NCBI GenBank assembly: GCA_037444025.1
Contig: JBBINE010000005.1
Coordinates: 15,555-79,554, forward strand
DNA from: JBBINE01 sp037444025
GTDB lineage: Bacteria; Patescibacteriota; Minisyncoccia; UBA6257; HR35
Reading direction: 5' to 3'
DNA length: 64,000 nucleotides
In this document: piece after piece, positions 18,147 through 26,650 of the stretch
Numbering within the stretch: position 1 is the stretch's first letter
How the letters are laid out: each line of letters opens with the position of its first letter
Notes under the pieces: model-generated
Database searches by the model: none
Told to the model about the DNA's origin: nothing
Seen by the model: only the letters and a program-made list of their open reading frames with translations
Translations under genes and position numbers: made by a program

Positions 18147-18179
18147 AAAACCCCCTTGTAAATGATACAAGGGGGTTTT
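18147..18179. terminator. Strong bidirectional-looking terminator
   Basis: A perfect stem AAAACCCCCTTGTA (18147-18160) pairs with TACAAGGGGGTTTT (18166-18179) around a 5-base loop, with A and T runs on the two sides. It lies after the leftward acidic-peptide gene (stop at 18206) and just before the start of tsaE, so it most likely ends the yebC-acidic peptide transcript. Confidence 0.85.
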
Positions 18180-18205
18180 AGGATGGGCTAATTTAATATA
18201 CCTTT

Positions 18206-18388
18206 TTACTCCTCTTCTGTCCAATCAGAGTCATCTTCCTCTTCTATCCAATCAGATTCATCTCCTTCTTCTTCCTCTTCTGTCCAATCAGAGTCTTCTT
18301 CTGACCAATTAGAATTTTCTTCTCCTTCCTCTAAGCCAAGTTCTTCTAATTCTTCTTCTTGTTCAGAAACAATTTTTAAGCTACTCAT
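18206..18388 (-). CDS. Small extremely acidic Trp-repeat protein
   Basis: This 60-residue protein has 24 Glu and 7 Asp but a single Lys. The C-terminal half repeats a motif of the form S-x-W-x-E-E four times (SNWSEE, SDWTEE, SDWIEE, SDWTEE). There is no signal peptide or membrane segment. The N-terminus (MSSLKIVSEQ) is the only non-acidic part. It lies 33 bases downstream of yebC on the same strand and is followed by a strong terminator, so it is a real transcript end. I do not recognise a family. A disordered, partner-binding or nucleic-acid-mimic role is possible but unproven. Confidence 0.7.
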   Translation of the reverse strand: MSSLKIVSEQEEELEELGLEEGEENSNWSEEDSDWTEEEEEGDESDWIEEEDDSDWTEEE

Positions 18389-18421
18389 TTATTTTTTTTG
18401 TCTAAATCGCGACCTTTGGTT

Positions 18422-19129
18422 TTATTTTCTTATTCTATTATTTTCTATTATTATATTAGTAAAAACATCATCAACATCGTCAAGATCTAAAAGATCCTCT
18501 AACAAATTATTAGCTTTTTCATTTTTAGCTTTTACCGTATTAATAGGCCTAAAATCTATATAAAATTCTTTTAAATTTACCTTATTTGTTTCTAAATTCT
18601 TTTTTAACTCATTTAAATTATTTACATTTGTAATTAACAAAATATCCCCATTTTTCTCTTCTAGATTCTCTATTAAATTTAAAAAGTTTAAAGCATTTTC
18701 TTGATCCTTTTTGTCTATCACTACCACACCTTTTTCTTCGAAATTCCATCTAACTGATCCCGGTGCTGCTAGCTTAGCTTCATATCTGTTGATAATATGC
18801 TTTATTTCTCCCAAAACTCTATTTTTGTTATCGGTTATAACCTTGATAAGAATCTGTATTTCTCCTAAGTAAGCTTCATAAAAAACTTCTTCTAAATTAT
18901 CTTCTTTTTTGCTTCCTTTCTGGATAGCTTTTTCAATATTTTCTTGAGGGACTTTTAACTCCTTTGCTCGTTCGATGGCCGATCTTAGTTTAGGATTATT
19001 TTCCGGATTATTATTTTCTCGAGCAGCAATAATAATAGCATTGATCAATTTACCGATCATTTGACTTTTTTTGGCATCAAGCTGTGCTTTCTTGTGTTTG
19101 ATTTGTGACCAATGGGAATGTTTTGACAT
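18422..19129 (-). CDS. yebC: YebC/PmpR family protein (TACO1-like)
   Basis: This is a conserved cytoplasmic protein of the YebC/PmpR/TACO1 family. Members were described as transcription regulators and more recently linked to translation of proline-rich stretches. The 235 residues open with the signature SKHSHWSQIKHKKAQLDAKK (about 2-21) and then LINAIIIAARENNNPENNPK and LRSAIERAKELKVPQENIEK. The acidic loop ending DLLDLDDVDDVFTNI is at the C-terminus, as is typical. The RNase P RNA gene is immediately upstream on the same strand. Confidence 0.93.
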   Translation of the reverse strand: MSKHSHWSQIKHKKAQLDAKKSQMIGKLINAIIIAARENNNPENNPKLRSAIERAKELKVPQENIEKAIQKGSKKEDNLEEVFYEAYLGEIQILIKVITDNKNRVLGEIKHIINRYEAKLAAPGSVRWNFEEKGVVVIDKKDQENALNFLNLIENLEEKNGDILLITNVNNLNELKKNLETNKVNLKEFYIDFRPINTVKAKNEKANNLLEDLLDLDDVDDVFTNIIIENNRIRK

Positions 19130-19163
19130 TTTGGTATCTTAAATAAGTTTTATAATTTTGTCT

Positions 19164-19567
19164 TCTAGGAAAGATATAAGCCGGATTCTGTATTATCGCT
19201 TGAACAATAAAATCAAGCGATATGCCGATCATCTATCTTACGCCTAAACTTGCGTTTAGGCTCTAGCGGTACGTCCTAATTACATAGGACACGACCTTGC
19301 ACCTCGTTGTTAGAGACTAGAAAGACCAAAAGATTACTCTTTTGGCCAGAGAGATAACAGAGGAAAGATTTCCTCTATTTTCTTTCTCTTTTCACCTTTC
19401 TCTTATCCAATTAAGTCAATTGGATAAGATAGTATTGTCTCTGTTTCTAGTCTCAGGAGATTTACTCTCCTCCTTCCTTTCGAAGGTTAACTTAGGCAAA
19501 ATAAATGCCACAGAGGTGTCCGGACTTTCCTCTTCAAAAATTGAAGCGATCGGTTATCTTTCCTAGA
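19164..19567 (-). ncRNA. rnpB: RNase P RNA (bacterial type A)
   Basis: This is the catalytic RNA that trims the 5' ends of tRNA precursors. Read on the minus strand it starts UCUAGGAAAGAUA (19567-19555) and ends UAUCUUUCCUAGA (19176-19164), forming the P1 helix. Near the 5' end it has the universal GAGGAAAGUCCGGAC, and near the 3' end ACAGAAUCCGGCUUA. The total length of about 404 nt fits type A. The AGAGAU/CUAGUC stems in the middle match the P8-P14 area. Its protein partner rnpA lies far away at 50705. Confidence 0.93.
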
Positions 19568-19609
19568 AAAGACTTTAGAAAACTCATATTTATAATAAAG
19601 TATACCATT

Positions 19610-20422
19610 TTAGTCATAAATAATCAAGTCACCCTTTTGGTCTGTTTTCCAGAAATTTATTTTTTCTCTATAAAGAAAATCTATTACTTCTTGATGAGGA
19701 TGATTATAAAAATTTTTACCTACTTGGATTATAGCTAATCCAGGCCTAACCCAGTAATAAAAAGCTTTATTTAAAGAAAAACGTGATCCATGATGAGGAA
19801 CGAGCAAAAAATCGCTTTTAAGATTTTGGAAATATTTTAGCTTATTTTTTAAATGAAAAGAAATCAAGCTTTCGATGGCTTCCTTTTCTATATCACCTGT
19901 AAGTAAATATGTTTTTCTTCCTATAACTTTTAAAACTAAAGAATTGTTGTTATCTTTAGAATATTTCTTTTCTGGATGGAGAACAAAAAATCTAAACTTA
20001 TTGGTTGAAATTTTATCACCTCGTTTTAAAACTAATAAAGGAATTTTTTTCTTTTTGATTGTTTCTATCGTCTGGTTAAAGTTTTCATCTTTGAAATCAA
20101 GGCTACTTAGAATAATCATTCTGACTTTATACCTTTTAATAATTTCTGGTAGTGAGCCATAGTGATCCTTATCGGCATGAGAAAGAAAAAGAAGATCAAT
20201 CTTTTTTTGATAAAATGGTATTGTTTTATCTAAATTCTTTAAAAGCAGAAAATTGTTTTTACCAGTATCATAGAGAAAAGCATTCTTTTTGTCTTTAATT
20301 AAAACAGCATTTCCTTGACCAATATTTAAAAAATGAACTAGCTCTCTGGAGGTTAAAAAAGTAAAAATTATTTGATAAATTAAAATATTAACTAAAACTA
20401 AGATGAAAATCAGGTAATTCAT
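19610..20422 (-). CDS. ComEC C-terminal-type metallo-beta-lactamase domain protein
   Basis: This is a 270-residue protein with one N-terminal membrane helix (about 3-24) and a metallo-beta-lactamase fold of the ComEC/Rec2 type: FLNIGQGNAVLI (about 32-43), DTGK (about 52-55), the metal motif SHADKDHYG (about 80-88), TGDIEKEA and LLVPHHGSRFS. In most bacteria this domain is fused to the end of ComEC. Here it is a separate ORF whose start overlaps the ComEC channel ORF by 35 bases. It probably degrades the non-transported strand or otherwise acts with the DNA-uptake channel. The split is discussed in the findings. Confidence 0.88.
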   Translation of the reverse strand: MNYLIFILVLVNILIYQIIFTFLTSRELVHFLNIGQGNAVLIKDKKNAFLYDTGKNNFLLLKNLDKTIPFYQKKIDLLFLSHADKDHYGSLPEIIKRYKVRMIILSSLDFKDENFNQTIETIKKKKIPLLVLKRGDKISTNKFRFFVLHPEKKYSKDNNNSLVLKVIGRKTYLLTGDIEKEAIESLISFHLKNKLKYFQNLKSDFLLVPHHGSRFSLNKAFYYWVRPGLAIIQVGKNFYNHPHQEVIDFLYREKINFWKTDQKGDLIIYD

Positions 20423-21572
20423 TTTTATACTTAAGATACAGTTGATAAAAGATAAAAAAATATATAGTCAAGATTATTGATAAAGGAATTTTAAAATAAA
20501 TTATTCCCCAGCGGGAAAATATATCTGCTGTCCAAATTATAAACTTTAATAGAGGAAAAGATAACCAACTAAACCATTTTCCTAAAGGAAAAAAGAGAAA
20601 CAAATACCCCAGAGGTAGTAAAATTAACAAGACGGGGAAAATTAATAAATTAGCTAAGAAAGATAAAATATTGAAATTGCCAAAATAATATACTACTAAA
20701 GGTAATACCAAGATTTGTGCTCCAATTATCTCACTTAAGGCCTTGATCAAGAACCTTTTAAATTCGAACACAAAGTTTGTCTCTTGACTGTATTTTTCAA
20801 ATTTCAGGCTCCTTTCAACAATAGGCGAAAGATATAAAATTCCCGTCATAGCTAAAAAAGAAAGTTGAACGCCTATATCTTTTAATAATTTGGGTGATAT
20901 CACAACGAAGATTAATAAAGTTAATATAAGAATATTTCTTTTAATAACTATTCTTCCCCATCGGTTTTTAGCTAAAATGAGAAAAAAAGCCATAATTCCT
21001 GCTCTTAAAACACTACCTTGAAAATCCATTACTAACAAAAATATAAAAATAAATAAATTGATAGTTATAAAGAGTAATAAAGGATTAAAAAAACCAACAA
21101 TTTTTAAAGTTTCAAAAACTAAAGAAAGTATTATGGTTAGATTGTGGCCCGATATAGCTGTGATATGAGAAAGTCCACTTAGTGTTAGTTTATTTTTTAA
21201 TTCTTGGTCTTCGAACTTACCTCCCAAAATTATTCCCTTAAGTAAATTACCTTCTTGAAAAGTTAGATGTTCTTTTATTTTTGATTCAACAAAGAGTCGA
21301 TACTTTAGGAAAAGATTTTTATCTAAAGAGACGAAAGAAAAATCAGTTTTTGTTCTTAAGGAAGAGTACCAAAAACCACTCCAGGACAAAAAAAATATTA
21401 GAATACATATTTTTATGATCTTTTTTAGAGGAGAAAAGTTTTTAAACCAAAAAAATAAAGCAATGGGAAAGAAGAATGATAACAAAATAAATAAAATTAA
21501 CGAATTTTCTTCTAACCATGAACCTAAAACAAAAGAAAGAGCTAAAATAAAAAATAAATCAGGTATCTTCAT
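20388..21572 (-). CDS. comEC: ComEC/Rec2-type DNA-uptake channel (competence domain)
   Basis: ComEC carries single-stranded DNA across the inner membrane in natural transformation. The 394-residue product is a polytopic membrane protein with an N-terminal DUF4131-like part and the competence domain signature LSGLSHITAISGHNLTIIL (about 130-148), followed by hydrophobic helices to the end. It lacks the C-terminal nuclease-like domain, which is the next ORF downstream in another frame, overlapping by 35 bases. The tRNA-Leu gene lies just upstream. With pilB, dprA and a pilin in the window it supports a competence system. Confidence 0.91.
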   Translation of the reverse strand: MKIPDLFFILALSFVLGSWLEENSLILFILLSFFFPIALFFWFKNFSPLKKIIKICILIFFLSWSGFWYSSLRTKTDFSFVSLDKNLFLKYRLFVESKIKEHLTFQEGNLLKGIILGGKFEDQELKNKLTLSGLSHITAISGHNLTIILSLVFETLKIVGFFNPLLLFITINLFIFIFLLVMDFQGSVLRAGIMAFFLILAKNRWGRIVIKRNILILTLLIFVVISPKLLKDIGVQLSFLAMTGILYLSPIVERSLKFEKYSQETNFVFEFKRFLIKALSEIIGAQILVLPLVVYYFGNFNILSFLANLLIFPVLLILLPLGYLFLFFPLGKWFSWLSFPLLKFIIWTADIFSRWGIIYFKIPLSIILTIYFFIFYQLYLKYKNELPDFHLSFS

Positions 21573-21588
21573 TGAGTTTTGCTAATTT

Positions 21589-21673
21589 TGCGCGGGGGGA
21601 GACTCGAACTCCCACGGGCTTTAGGCCCACAGCCCCCTCAAGGCTGCGTGTCTACCAATTCCACCACCCGCGC
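21589..21673 (-). tRNA. tRNA-Leu (anticodon GAG)
   Basis: On the minus strand a 7-bp acceptor stem (GCGCGGG/CCCGCGC) encloses a type II tRNA with a long variable arm (GTGGGCCTAAAGCCCGT). The anticodon stem CAGCC/GGCTG holds the loop TTGAGGG, giving anticodon GAG for CUU/CUC. The T-arm contains GTTCGAGTC. No CCA is encoded after the discriminator A. Confidence 0.93.
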
Positions 21674-21772
21674 TTAAAATAAAAAGAAGCATAAAAACAC
21701 TTGTTTTTAGAATACAATACCTTGTTCGATGTTATGTTTTTATTATATGATAAAATGATAAAATAATAATCA

Positions 21773-23866
21773 ATGTTAAACCGAAAACAAATTCAGCAAA
21801 AGAGTAGATACAATCCTTTAGAATTTGAGCATAAGATTTTTAAATTTTGGGAATCATATTTTAGCCGAAAACGTGGACAAAAGAATTTTACTATTTTGAT
21901 TGCTCCTCCTAATATTACGGGTACTTTACACTTGGGGCATGCTTTACAAAATATTGTTTTAGATACAATTTCTCGCTATCAAAGGATGAAAGGCTACAGA
22001 GTAACTTGGTTTCCTGGAATTGATCACGCTGGCATCGCTACTCAGAATGTAGTTGAAAAACAACTTAAGAAAGAAGGATTAACCCGTTTTGACCTAGGAA
22101 GAGAAAAATTTATTAAAAGAGTTTGGCAGTGGAAAGAGCAATATGGAAATGTAATCTTAGAACAGTTCAAAAAATTGGGACTTAGCTTAGATTGGTCAAA
22201 GGTTAAATTTACTATGGATAAAAAATATGTTGATGCAGTCGAGAAAGCTTTTATTCGTTATTATCAAGCAGGTTATATCTATAGAGATCTAAGACCGGTA
22301 AATTTTTGTCCTCGTTGTCAGACTTCTATTTCAGATTTGGAGGTGGACTACCAAGAAAAAGAAGCCGATCTTTATTTTATTAAATATCCGCTTAAAGAAA
22401 ATGGTTATGTTGAAATAGCTACCACTAGGCCAGAAACTATGTTAGGCGATGTTGCTTTGGCGCTTAATCCTAAAGATGAAAATAATTTTAATTTTGTTGG
22501 CAAAATAGCTATTTTACCTTTAGTTGGTAGAGAATTACCTATTATTTTAGATCAAAGAGTTGATCCCAAATTTGGTACAGGGATTTTAAAAATTACTCCA
22601 GCACATTCCTTGATTGATTACGAAGTAGGAGTTAGACATCAATTACCGTTGTTTTCGGTTATCAATGAAAAAGCTGAGATAGTAAACGGAGGTAAATTTT
22701 CAGGGGTTCATTATTTAGAAGCAAGAAAAATGATTGTTGAAGAGCTTAGAAAAAACGGCTTATTGACTAAAGTACAAAAAATTAACCATTATTTGCCTCT
22801 TTGCGATCGATGTGGTACTGAATTGCAGGTTGTTCCTTCAAAAGAATGGTTTTTAAAAATGGACCATCTTGCCAAAATAACAATAGCTTCTCTGCGAAAG
22901 AAAGAAGTAGAATTTTACCCCTTGAGATTCAAAAAAATTTGTTTTGATTGGTTAAAGAATATAAGAGATTGGTGTATTTCTCGAAAAATTTGGTGGGGAC
23001 AACAGTTGCCCGTGTGGTATTGCTCAAATTGTGGGGATGATGTTTTTATCGTTTCTCAAACTAAACCAAAAGTTAAATGTAAGTCTTGTCATAAAAATAA
23101 TTGGCAAAGAACCATAGAGGTTTTTGATACCTGGTTTTCTTCTGCTCTTTGGCCTTTTGCTATTCTTTATACCAAAGAAGAAAATAAATTTTATCCCGCC
23201 GATTTGGTGGCTACGGGAAGGGAAATTTTAAACCTCTGGATTAGTAGAATGATTTTCAGTGGAAAATATTTTAAAAAAGAAGTGCCATTTAGAAAAGTTT
23301 TTGTTCATCCTACGGTATTGACTAAAGAAGGAAAGAGAATGTCTAAAAGCTTAGGAACAGGTATTGATCCTTTGGATTTGATCAAAAAATACGGTACTGA
23401 TAGTCTAAGATTTGGAATTTTGTGGCAATTAAGTAGTCATCAAGATTTACGCTTTGATGAAACACCTTTAATTCAGGGTCAAAAATTTTTAAATAAAATT
23501 TGGAATGCTTATCGTTTTTATTTTTTGATTAAAGAAAGACAAACAAGTAGCAAAAAAAACAAAATTCTTTCTTCGAACGATAAAAAAATTTTAAGTTCTC
23601 TTAAAAGGACTAAAGAGACCATAGAAAAAAATATAGAAAAGTTTGAATTAGGTTTAGCTTTAAAAAAAGTTTATAAATTTTTCTGGAATGATGTTTGTGA
23701 TAAATATATTGAAAGTTGGAAAAAAGACAAGAATAGTTTAGTAGTTTTTGATCAGATAATGATTGAATCTTTAAGAATGCTCCATCCTTTTATTCCTTTC
23801 TTAACACAACTTATCTATTTTTCTTTTGGTCAGAAAAAACCTCTGTTTTTTGAGCAGTGGAAATAA
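21773..23866 (+). CDS. valS: Valyl-tRNA synthetase
   Basis: ValS charges tRNA-Val and edits mischarged threonine. The 697 residues contain the HIGH region PPNITGTLHLGHALQN (about 44-59), the editing-domain stretch TTRPETMLGDVALALNP (about 217-233), a zinc-like cluster (CPRC near 181 and YCSNCG/CKSC near 420-443), and the KMSKS loop KRMSKSLGTG (about 521-530). It is shorter than typical ValS (about 870) because the C-terminal coiled-coil tRNA arm is missing. It ends in the anticodon-binding domain and overlaps prsW by 10 bases. Confidence 0.95.
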   Translation: MLNRKQIQQKSRYNPLEFEHKIFKFWESYFSRKRGQKNFTILIAPPNITGTLHLGHALQNIVLDTISRYQRMKGYRVTWFPGIDHAGIATQNVVEKQLKKEGLTRFDLGREKFIKRVWQWKEQYGNVILEQFKKLGLSLDWSKVKFTMDKKYVDAVEKAFIRYYQAGYIYRDLRPVNFCPRCQTSISDLEVDYQEKEADLYFIKYPLKENGYVEIATTRPETMLGDVALALNPKDENNFNFVGKIAILPLVGRELPIILDQRVDPKFGTGILKITPAHSLIDYEVGVRHQLPLFSVINEKAEIVNGGKFSGVHYLEARKMIVEELRKNGLLTKVQKINHYLPLCDRCGTELQVVPSKEWFLKMDHLAKITIASLRKKEVEFYPLRFKKICFDWLKNIRDWCISRKIWWGQQLPVWYCSNCGDDVFIVSQTKPKVKCKSCHKNNWQRTIEVFDTWFSSALWPFAILYTKEENKFYPADLVATGREILNLWISRMIFSGKYFKKEVPFRKVFVHPTVLTKEGKRMSKSLGTGIDPLDLIKKYGTDSLRFGILWQLSSHQDLRFDETPLIQGQKFLNKIWNAYRFYFLIKERQTSSKKNKILSSNDKKILSSLKRTKETIEKNIEKFELGLALKKVYKFFWNDVCDKYIESWKKDKNSLVVFDQIMIESLRMLHPFIPFLTQLIYFSFGQKKPLFFEQWK

Positions 23867-24591
23867 TTTTTCTTCTTTCAATTTTTCTTTCTTTTGTCCT
23901 TCCTCTTTTTGTTGGAATTTACTTTTATAAACAAGACCCTCATCGTGAGCCATTTATTTACCTTTTAGCTTCATTTTTTTTAGGAATTATAGCTGCCTTT
24001 TTAAGTTATCAAGCTGAGTTTTTTTTGGAAAAAATAAATTTTTTTAAAGAAAATTACATTTCTTATTCTTTGGCTAGTGCTTTTTTAGAAGAATTTTTTA
24101 AATTTTATACAATTTATAGTTTGATTTTTCCTCAAGCAGTTTTTGATGAGCCAATGGACGCTATAGTCTATATGTCTTTTTCTGCTTTTGGTTTTGCTTC
24201 TATAGAAAATGTTGCTTTTATTACAAAAGAACAAGAAAAGAATACTCTACAAATTGGTCCTGAACTAAAAGAAAACAATTTTTATTTACTTTTTTTGGTG
24301 TTTTTTAGATTTTTAAGCGCTAATTTTTTGCATTTTTTAGCTTCAGCTCTTATTGCTTTAGGTTATGCTTATTTCATGAAAACAAGAAATATTTTTTCTT
24401 TTGTGATTTCTTTTCTGGTTGCTTGTATTTTACATTTTCTTTATAACTTTTCTTTAATTGTTTTGTATTCCTATCAAAAATTAGATATAATTAATCTGAA
24501 ATCGCTTTTATTGTTTATTTTTTCCGGTGTTTGGTTTTTATTTTTCGTCGTTCTTTTAAGAATAAATTATCTTAAAAAAGAAAATGGATGA
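23857..24591 (+). CDS. PrsW-like intramembrane metalloprotease
   Basis: This is a polytopic membrane protein of 244 residues related to PrsW, a glutamic-type intramembrane protease that cuts anti-sigma factors in Bacillus. The family motifs are visible: YKQDPHREP (about 24-32), LEEFFKFYTIY (about 80-90), DEPMDAIVYMSFSAFGFASI followed by EN (about 98-119), and the late His motifs HFLASAL and HFLYNF. Seven to eight hydrophobic segments are likely. The start overlaps the valS end, and the hsp20 start overlaps its own end, so the three form one operon. The substrate is unknown. Confidence 0.88.
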   Translation: MEIIFLLSIFLSFVLPLFVGIYFYKQDPHREPFIYLLASFFLGIIAAFLSYQAEFFLEKINFFKENYISYSLASAFLEEFFKFYTIYSLIFPQAVFDEPMDAIVYMSFSAFGFASIENVAFITKEQEKNTLQIGPELKENNFYLLFLVFFRFLSANFLHFLASALIALGYAYFMKTRNIFSFVISFLVACILHFLYNFSLIVLYSYQKLDIINLKSLLLFIFSGVWFLFFVVLLRINYLKKENG

Positions 24592-24955
24592 AAACCTTGA
24601 AGAACAAAAAGGCTTACCTCAAGAAGGTCAATTAAGTATCGATGTTTATTATAAGGATGATGAACTGGTAATTATTTCTCCTATAGCTGGAGCTTCTATG
24701 GAGAATATCGAAGTTATTTTGAAAGGAGATATTTTAATAATTAGAGGAGAAAGAGTTTTACCAGAGAAGGTTGAAGAAAAAGATTACAAGTACAAGGAAT
24801 GCTTTTGGGGACCATTTTCTAGAACGATAGCTTTACCTAAGAATCTTGATACTACTCAAATAAAGGCTTTTTATAATAATGGTATTTTGATGATTAAGAT
24901 ACCCAAGAAAGAAAGTGAATCAACCAGGAGGATTGAAATTATGGGAGAATTTTAA
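24584..24955 (+). CDS. Small heat shock protein (Hsp20/alpha-crystallin)
   Basis: Small heat shock proteins are ATP-independent holdases that bind unfolding proteins. The 123-residue product has a short N-terminal arm and an alpha-crystallin domain (about 16-112). Visible strands include VIISPIAGASMENIEVIL (about 29-46), LIIRGERVLP and FSRTIALPKNLD, followed by the A-x-(Y/F)-x-N-G-(I/V)-L motif AFYNNGILMIKIPK. It overlaps the end of the PrsW-like gene by 8 bases. A tRNA-Pro gene follows. Confidence 0.93.
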   Translation: MDENLEEQKGLPQEGQLSIDVYYKDDELVIISPIAGASMENIEVILKGDILIIRGERVLPEKVEEKDYKYKECFWGPFSRTIALPKNLDTTQIKAFYNNGILMIKIPKKESESTRRIEIMGEF

Positions 24956-24971
24956 AGTGGTTCATTTAAAA

Positions 24972-25045
24972 CGGGGCATAGCGCAATTGGCTAGCGCACC
25001 AGCATGGGGTGCTGGAGGTTGTGGGTTCGAGTCCCACTGCCCCGA
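24972..25045 (+). tRNA. tRNA-Pro (anticodon GGG)
   Basis: The acceptor stem CGGGGCA/TGCCCCG has the C1-G72 pair typical of bacterial tRNA-Pro. The anticodon arm CCAGC/GCTGG holds the loop ATGGGGT, giving anticodon GGG. The T-arm has GGTTCGAGTCC. No CCA is encoded (the discriminator A is followed by TTTAT). Confidence 0.94.
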
Positions 25046-25065
25046 TTTATTGTCTTTTTATTCAA

Positions 25066-26310
25066 ATGAAATTTTTTTCTGATTTACATCTTCATTCCAA
25101 ATACTCCCGAGCTTGTTCTAGGAATTTAGATTTGGAGAATTTAATTTACTTTGCTAAGCTAAAAGGAATAAATTTGCTTGCTACAGGTGACATTACTCAT
25201 CCTTTATGGTTTAAAGAGATTTTTTCTAAGCTAGAAGAAGCTGACGAAGGTATTTATAAATTAAAAAAGTCAAACGAGCAAATTTTTTTTGTTTTAGGGG
25301 GTGAAATTAGTTCTATTTTTTCAAGAAATAACAAGGTTTATCGTATTCATTATATTGTTATTTTGCCAAATTTTAATTTGGTTGAAAAACTAAATAAAAA
25401 ACTTGCTCTTTATTCTAATTTAGCTAGTGACGGAAGACCAAATATTGGTTTAGATGTGATTGATTTTATGAAAATTCTTTTTGACATTTATGATAAAGCT
25501 ATTTTTATTCCTGCTCATATCTGGACTCCTTGGTACTCTCTTTACGGTTCCATGTCCGGGTTTAATTCTATTTTTGATGCTTTTGCTAATTTTACTAAAT
25601 ATGTTACTGCAGTAGAAACAGGGCTTTCTAGTGATCCCAATATGAACTGGCGTCTTTCTGAATTGGATAATTTTAGCATTGTTTCTTTTTCAGATGCACA
25701 TTCTCCTTCTCCTCATCGTTTAGGAAGAGAGATAACTGTCTTTGAATTAGACCAACTTTCTTATGATAATCTTTATCGAGCAATGAAAAAACCTGATGAC
25801 CAAAATAAAATAGCCTTAACAGTAGAATTTTTTCCTGAAGAGGGAAAATATCATTATGATGGTCATCGTTTATGTAATATTCGTTTTTCTCCATCAGAAT
25901 CTAAACAGAATAATTATCTTTGTCCTGAATGTAAGAGAAAATTAACTATCGGAGTAATGAGTAGGGTTGAAGAGTTAGCAGATAGACCCGATAATTTTTT
26001 AGATCCCAAAAGACCTCAGTTTATTAAAACAACTCCTTTACTTGAAATAATTGCCCAAATCGTTAATGCTAATGTTGGTTCCAAAAAAGTTTTCGATCTT
26101 TATTGCAAAGTAATTGAAGAAATAGGGACAGAAATCAATATTCTACTTGGTTACCATGATGAAGAAAAAATGAAAAATAAATATCCAGAAATTAACTTAG
26201 CCCTTAGCAAAATAAAAAAAGGCGATATCATTCTTGAAGCGGGATACGACGGTGTTTATGGTAAAGTAATTATTAACACTAATTTGGCGAGTAAAAAGAC
26301 ATTATTTTAA
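25066..26310 (+). CDS. Endonuclease Q-like PHP-domain protein
   Basis: EndoQ cuts DNA 5' of deaminated bases (uracil, hypoxanthine) and abasic sites. I chose the ATG at 25066 because longer frames start inside the tRNA; it gives 414 residues beginning MKFFSDLHLHSKYSRACSRN, the metal-binding PHP start. Other family stretches are TGDITHPLWF, GGEISSIF, IPAHIWTPWYSLYGSMSGF, VETGLSSDPNMNWRLS and SDAHSP. A C-terminal zinc-like CPECKRKLTIGVMSRVEELA is also present. EndoQ was first characterised in Thermococcales archaea and occurs in some bacteria; its presence here suggests a dedicated repair route for deaminated DNA. Family assignment is from motif recall. Confidence 0.88.
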   Translation: MKFFSDLHLHSKYSRACSRNLDLENLIYFAKLKGINLLATGDITHPLWFKEIFSKLEEADEGIYKLKKSNEQIFFVLGGEISSIFSRNNKVYRIHYIVILPNFNLVEKLNKKLALYSNLASDGRPNIGLDVIDFMKILFDIYDKAIFIPAHIWTPWYSLYGSMSGFNSIFDAFANFTKYVTAVETGLSSDPNMNWRLSELDNFSIVSFSDAHSPSPHRLGREITVFELDQLSYDNLYRAMKKPDDQNKIALTVEFFPEEGKYHYDGHRLCNIRFSPSESKQNNYLCPECKRKLTIGVMSRVEELADRPDNFLDPKRPQFIKTTPLLEIIAQIVNANVGSKKVFDLYCKVIEEIGTEINILLGYHDEEKMKNKYPEINLALSKIKKGDIILEAGYDGVYGKVIINTNLASKKTLF

Positions 26311-26311
26311 A

Positions 26312-26650
26312 ATGAACCTTTTAAAAATTTTGCTTTGGAATAATATTAAAGATTTCATTATTTTTTATTTTATACTTTTTCCCCAGGTAATTCTTCGTAA
26401 TTATTTCGATCTTGTTTATTCTTTTCTTCTAATTTCTAAATTAAAAATTTACTTAAAAAGCTTAACTGAATTACCATCGCAAAAACACGATATTTTTATT
26501 TATTTACTTTCTTTTCCCTATAAAATTTTGTTTCTTTTTTTATATTTTCTTCTTTTAATATTTCTTTTTTTACCCTATTTTTTTCTTATTTCGATATGGT
26601 TTGGTTATAATTTAGTGATGTCGTTATTTTTTTGGAGGGGTGAACAATGA
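26312..26650 (+). CDS. Small integral membrane protein, hypothetical
   Basis: This 112-residue protein is very rich in Phe, Leu and Ile, with an N-terminal hydrophobic segment (about 15-30) and a long C-terminal hydrophobic block (about 68-108) that could form two helices. It starts 1 base after the EndoQ stop and overlaps the next gene by 4 bases (ATGA). Its last codons carry a strong GGAGGGG Shine-Dalgarno sequence for that next gene. It is therefore probably a membrane partner of the Clp-like protein downstream. No family recognised. Confidence 0.7.
   Translation: MNLLKILLWNNIKDFIIFYFILFPQVILRNYFDLVYSFLLISKLKIYLKSLTELPSQKHDIFIYLLSFPYKILFLFLYFLLLIFLFLPYFFLISIWFGYNLVMSLFFWRGEQ

Noticed and set aside
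25009..25065. Longer start of the EndoQ-like gene inside the tRNA-Pro
   Set aside because: The extra N-terminus is a translation of the tRNA; the family start is at 25066.
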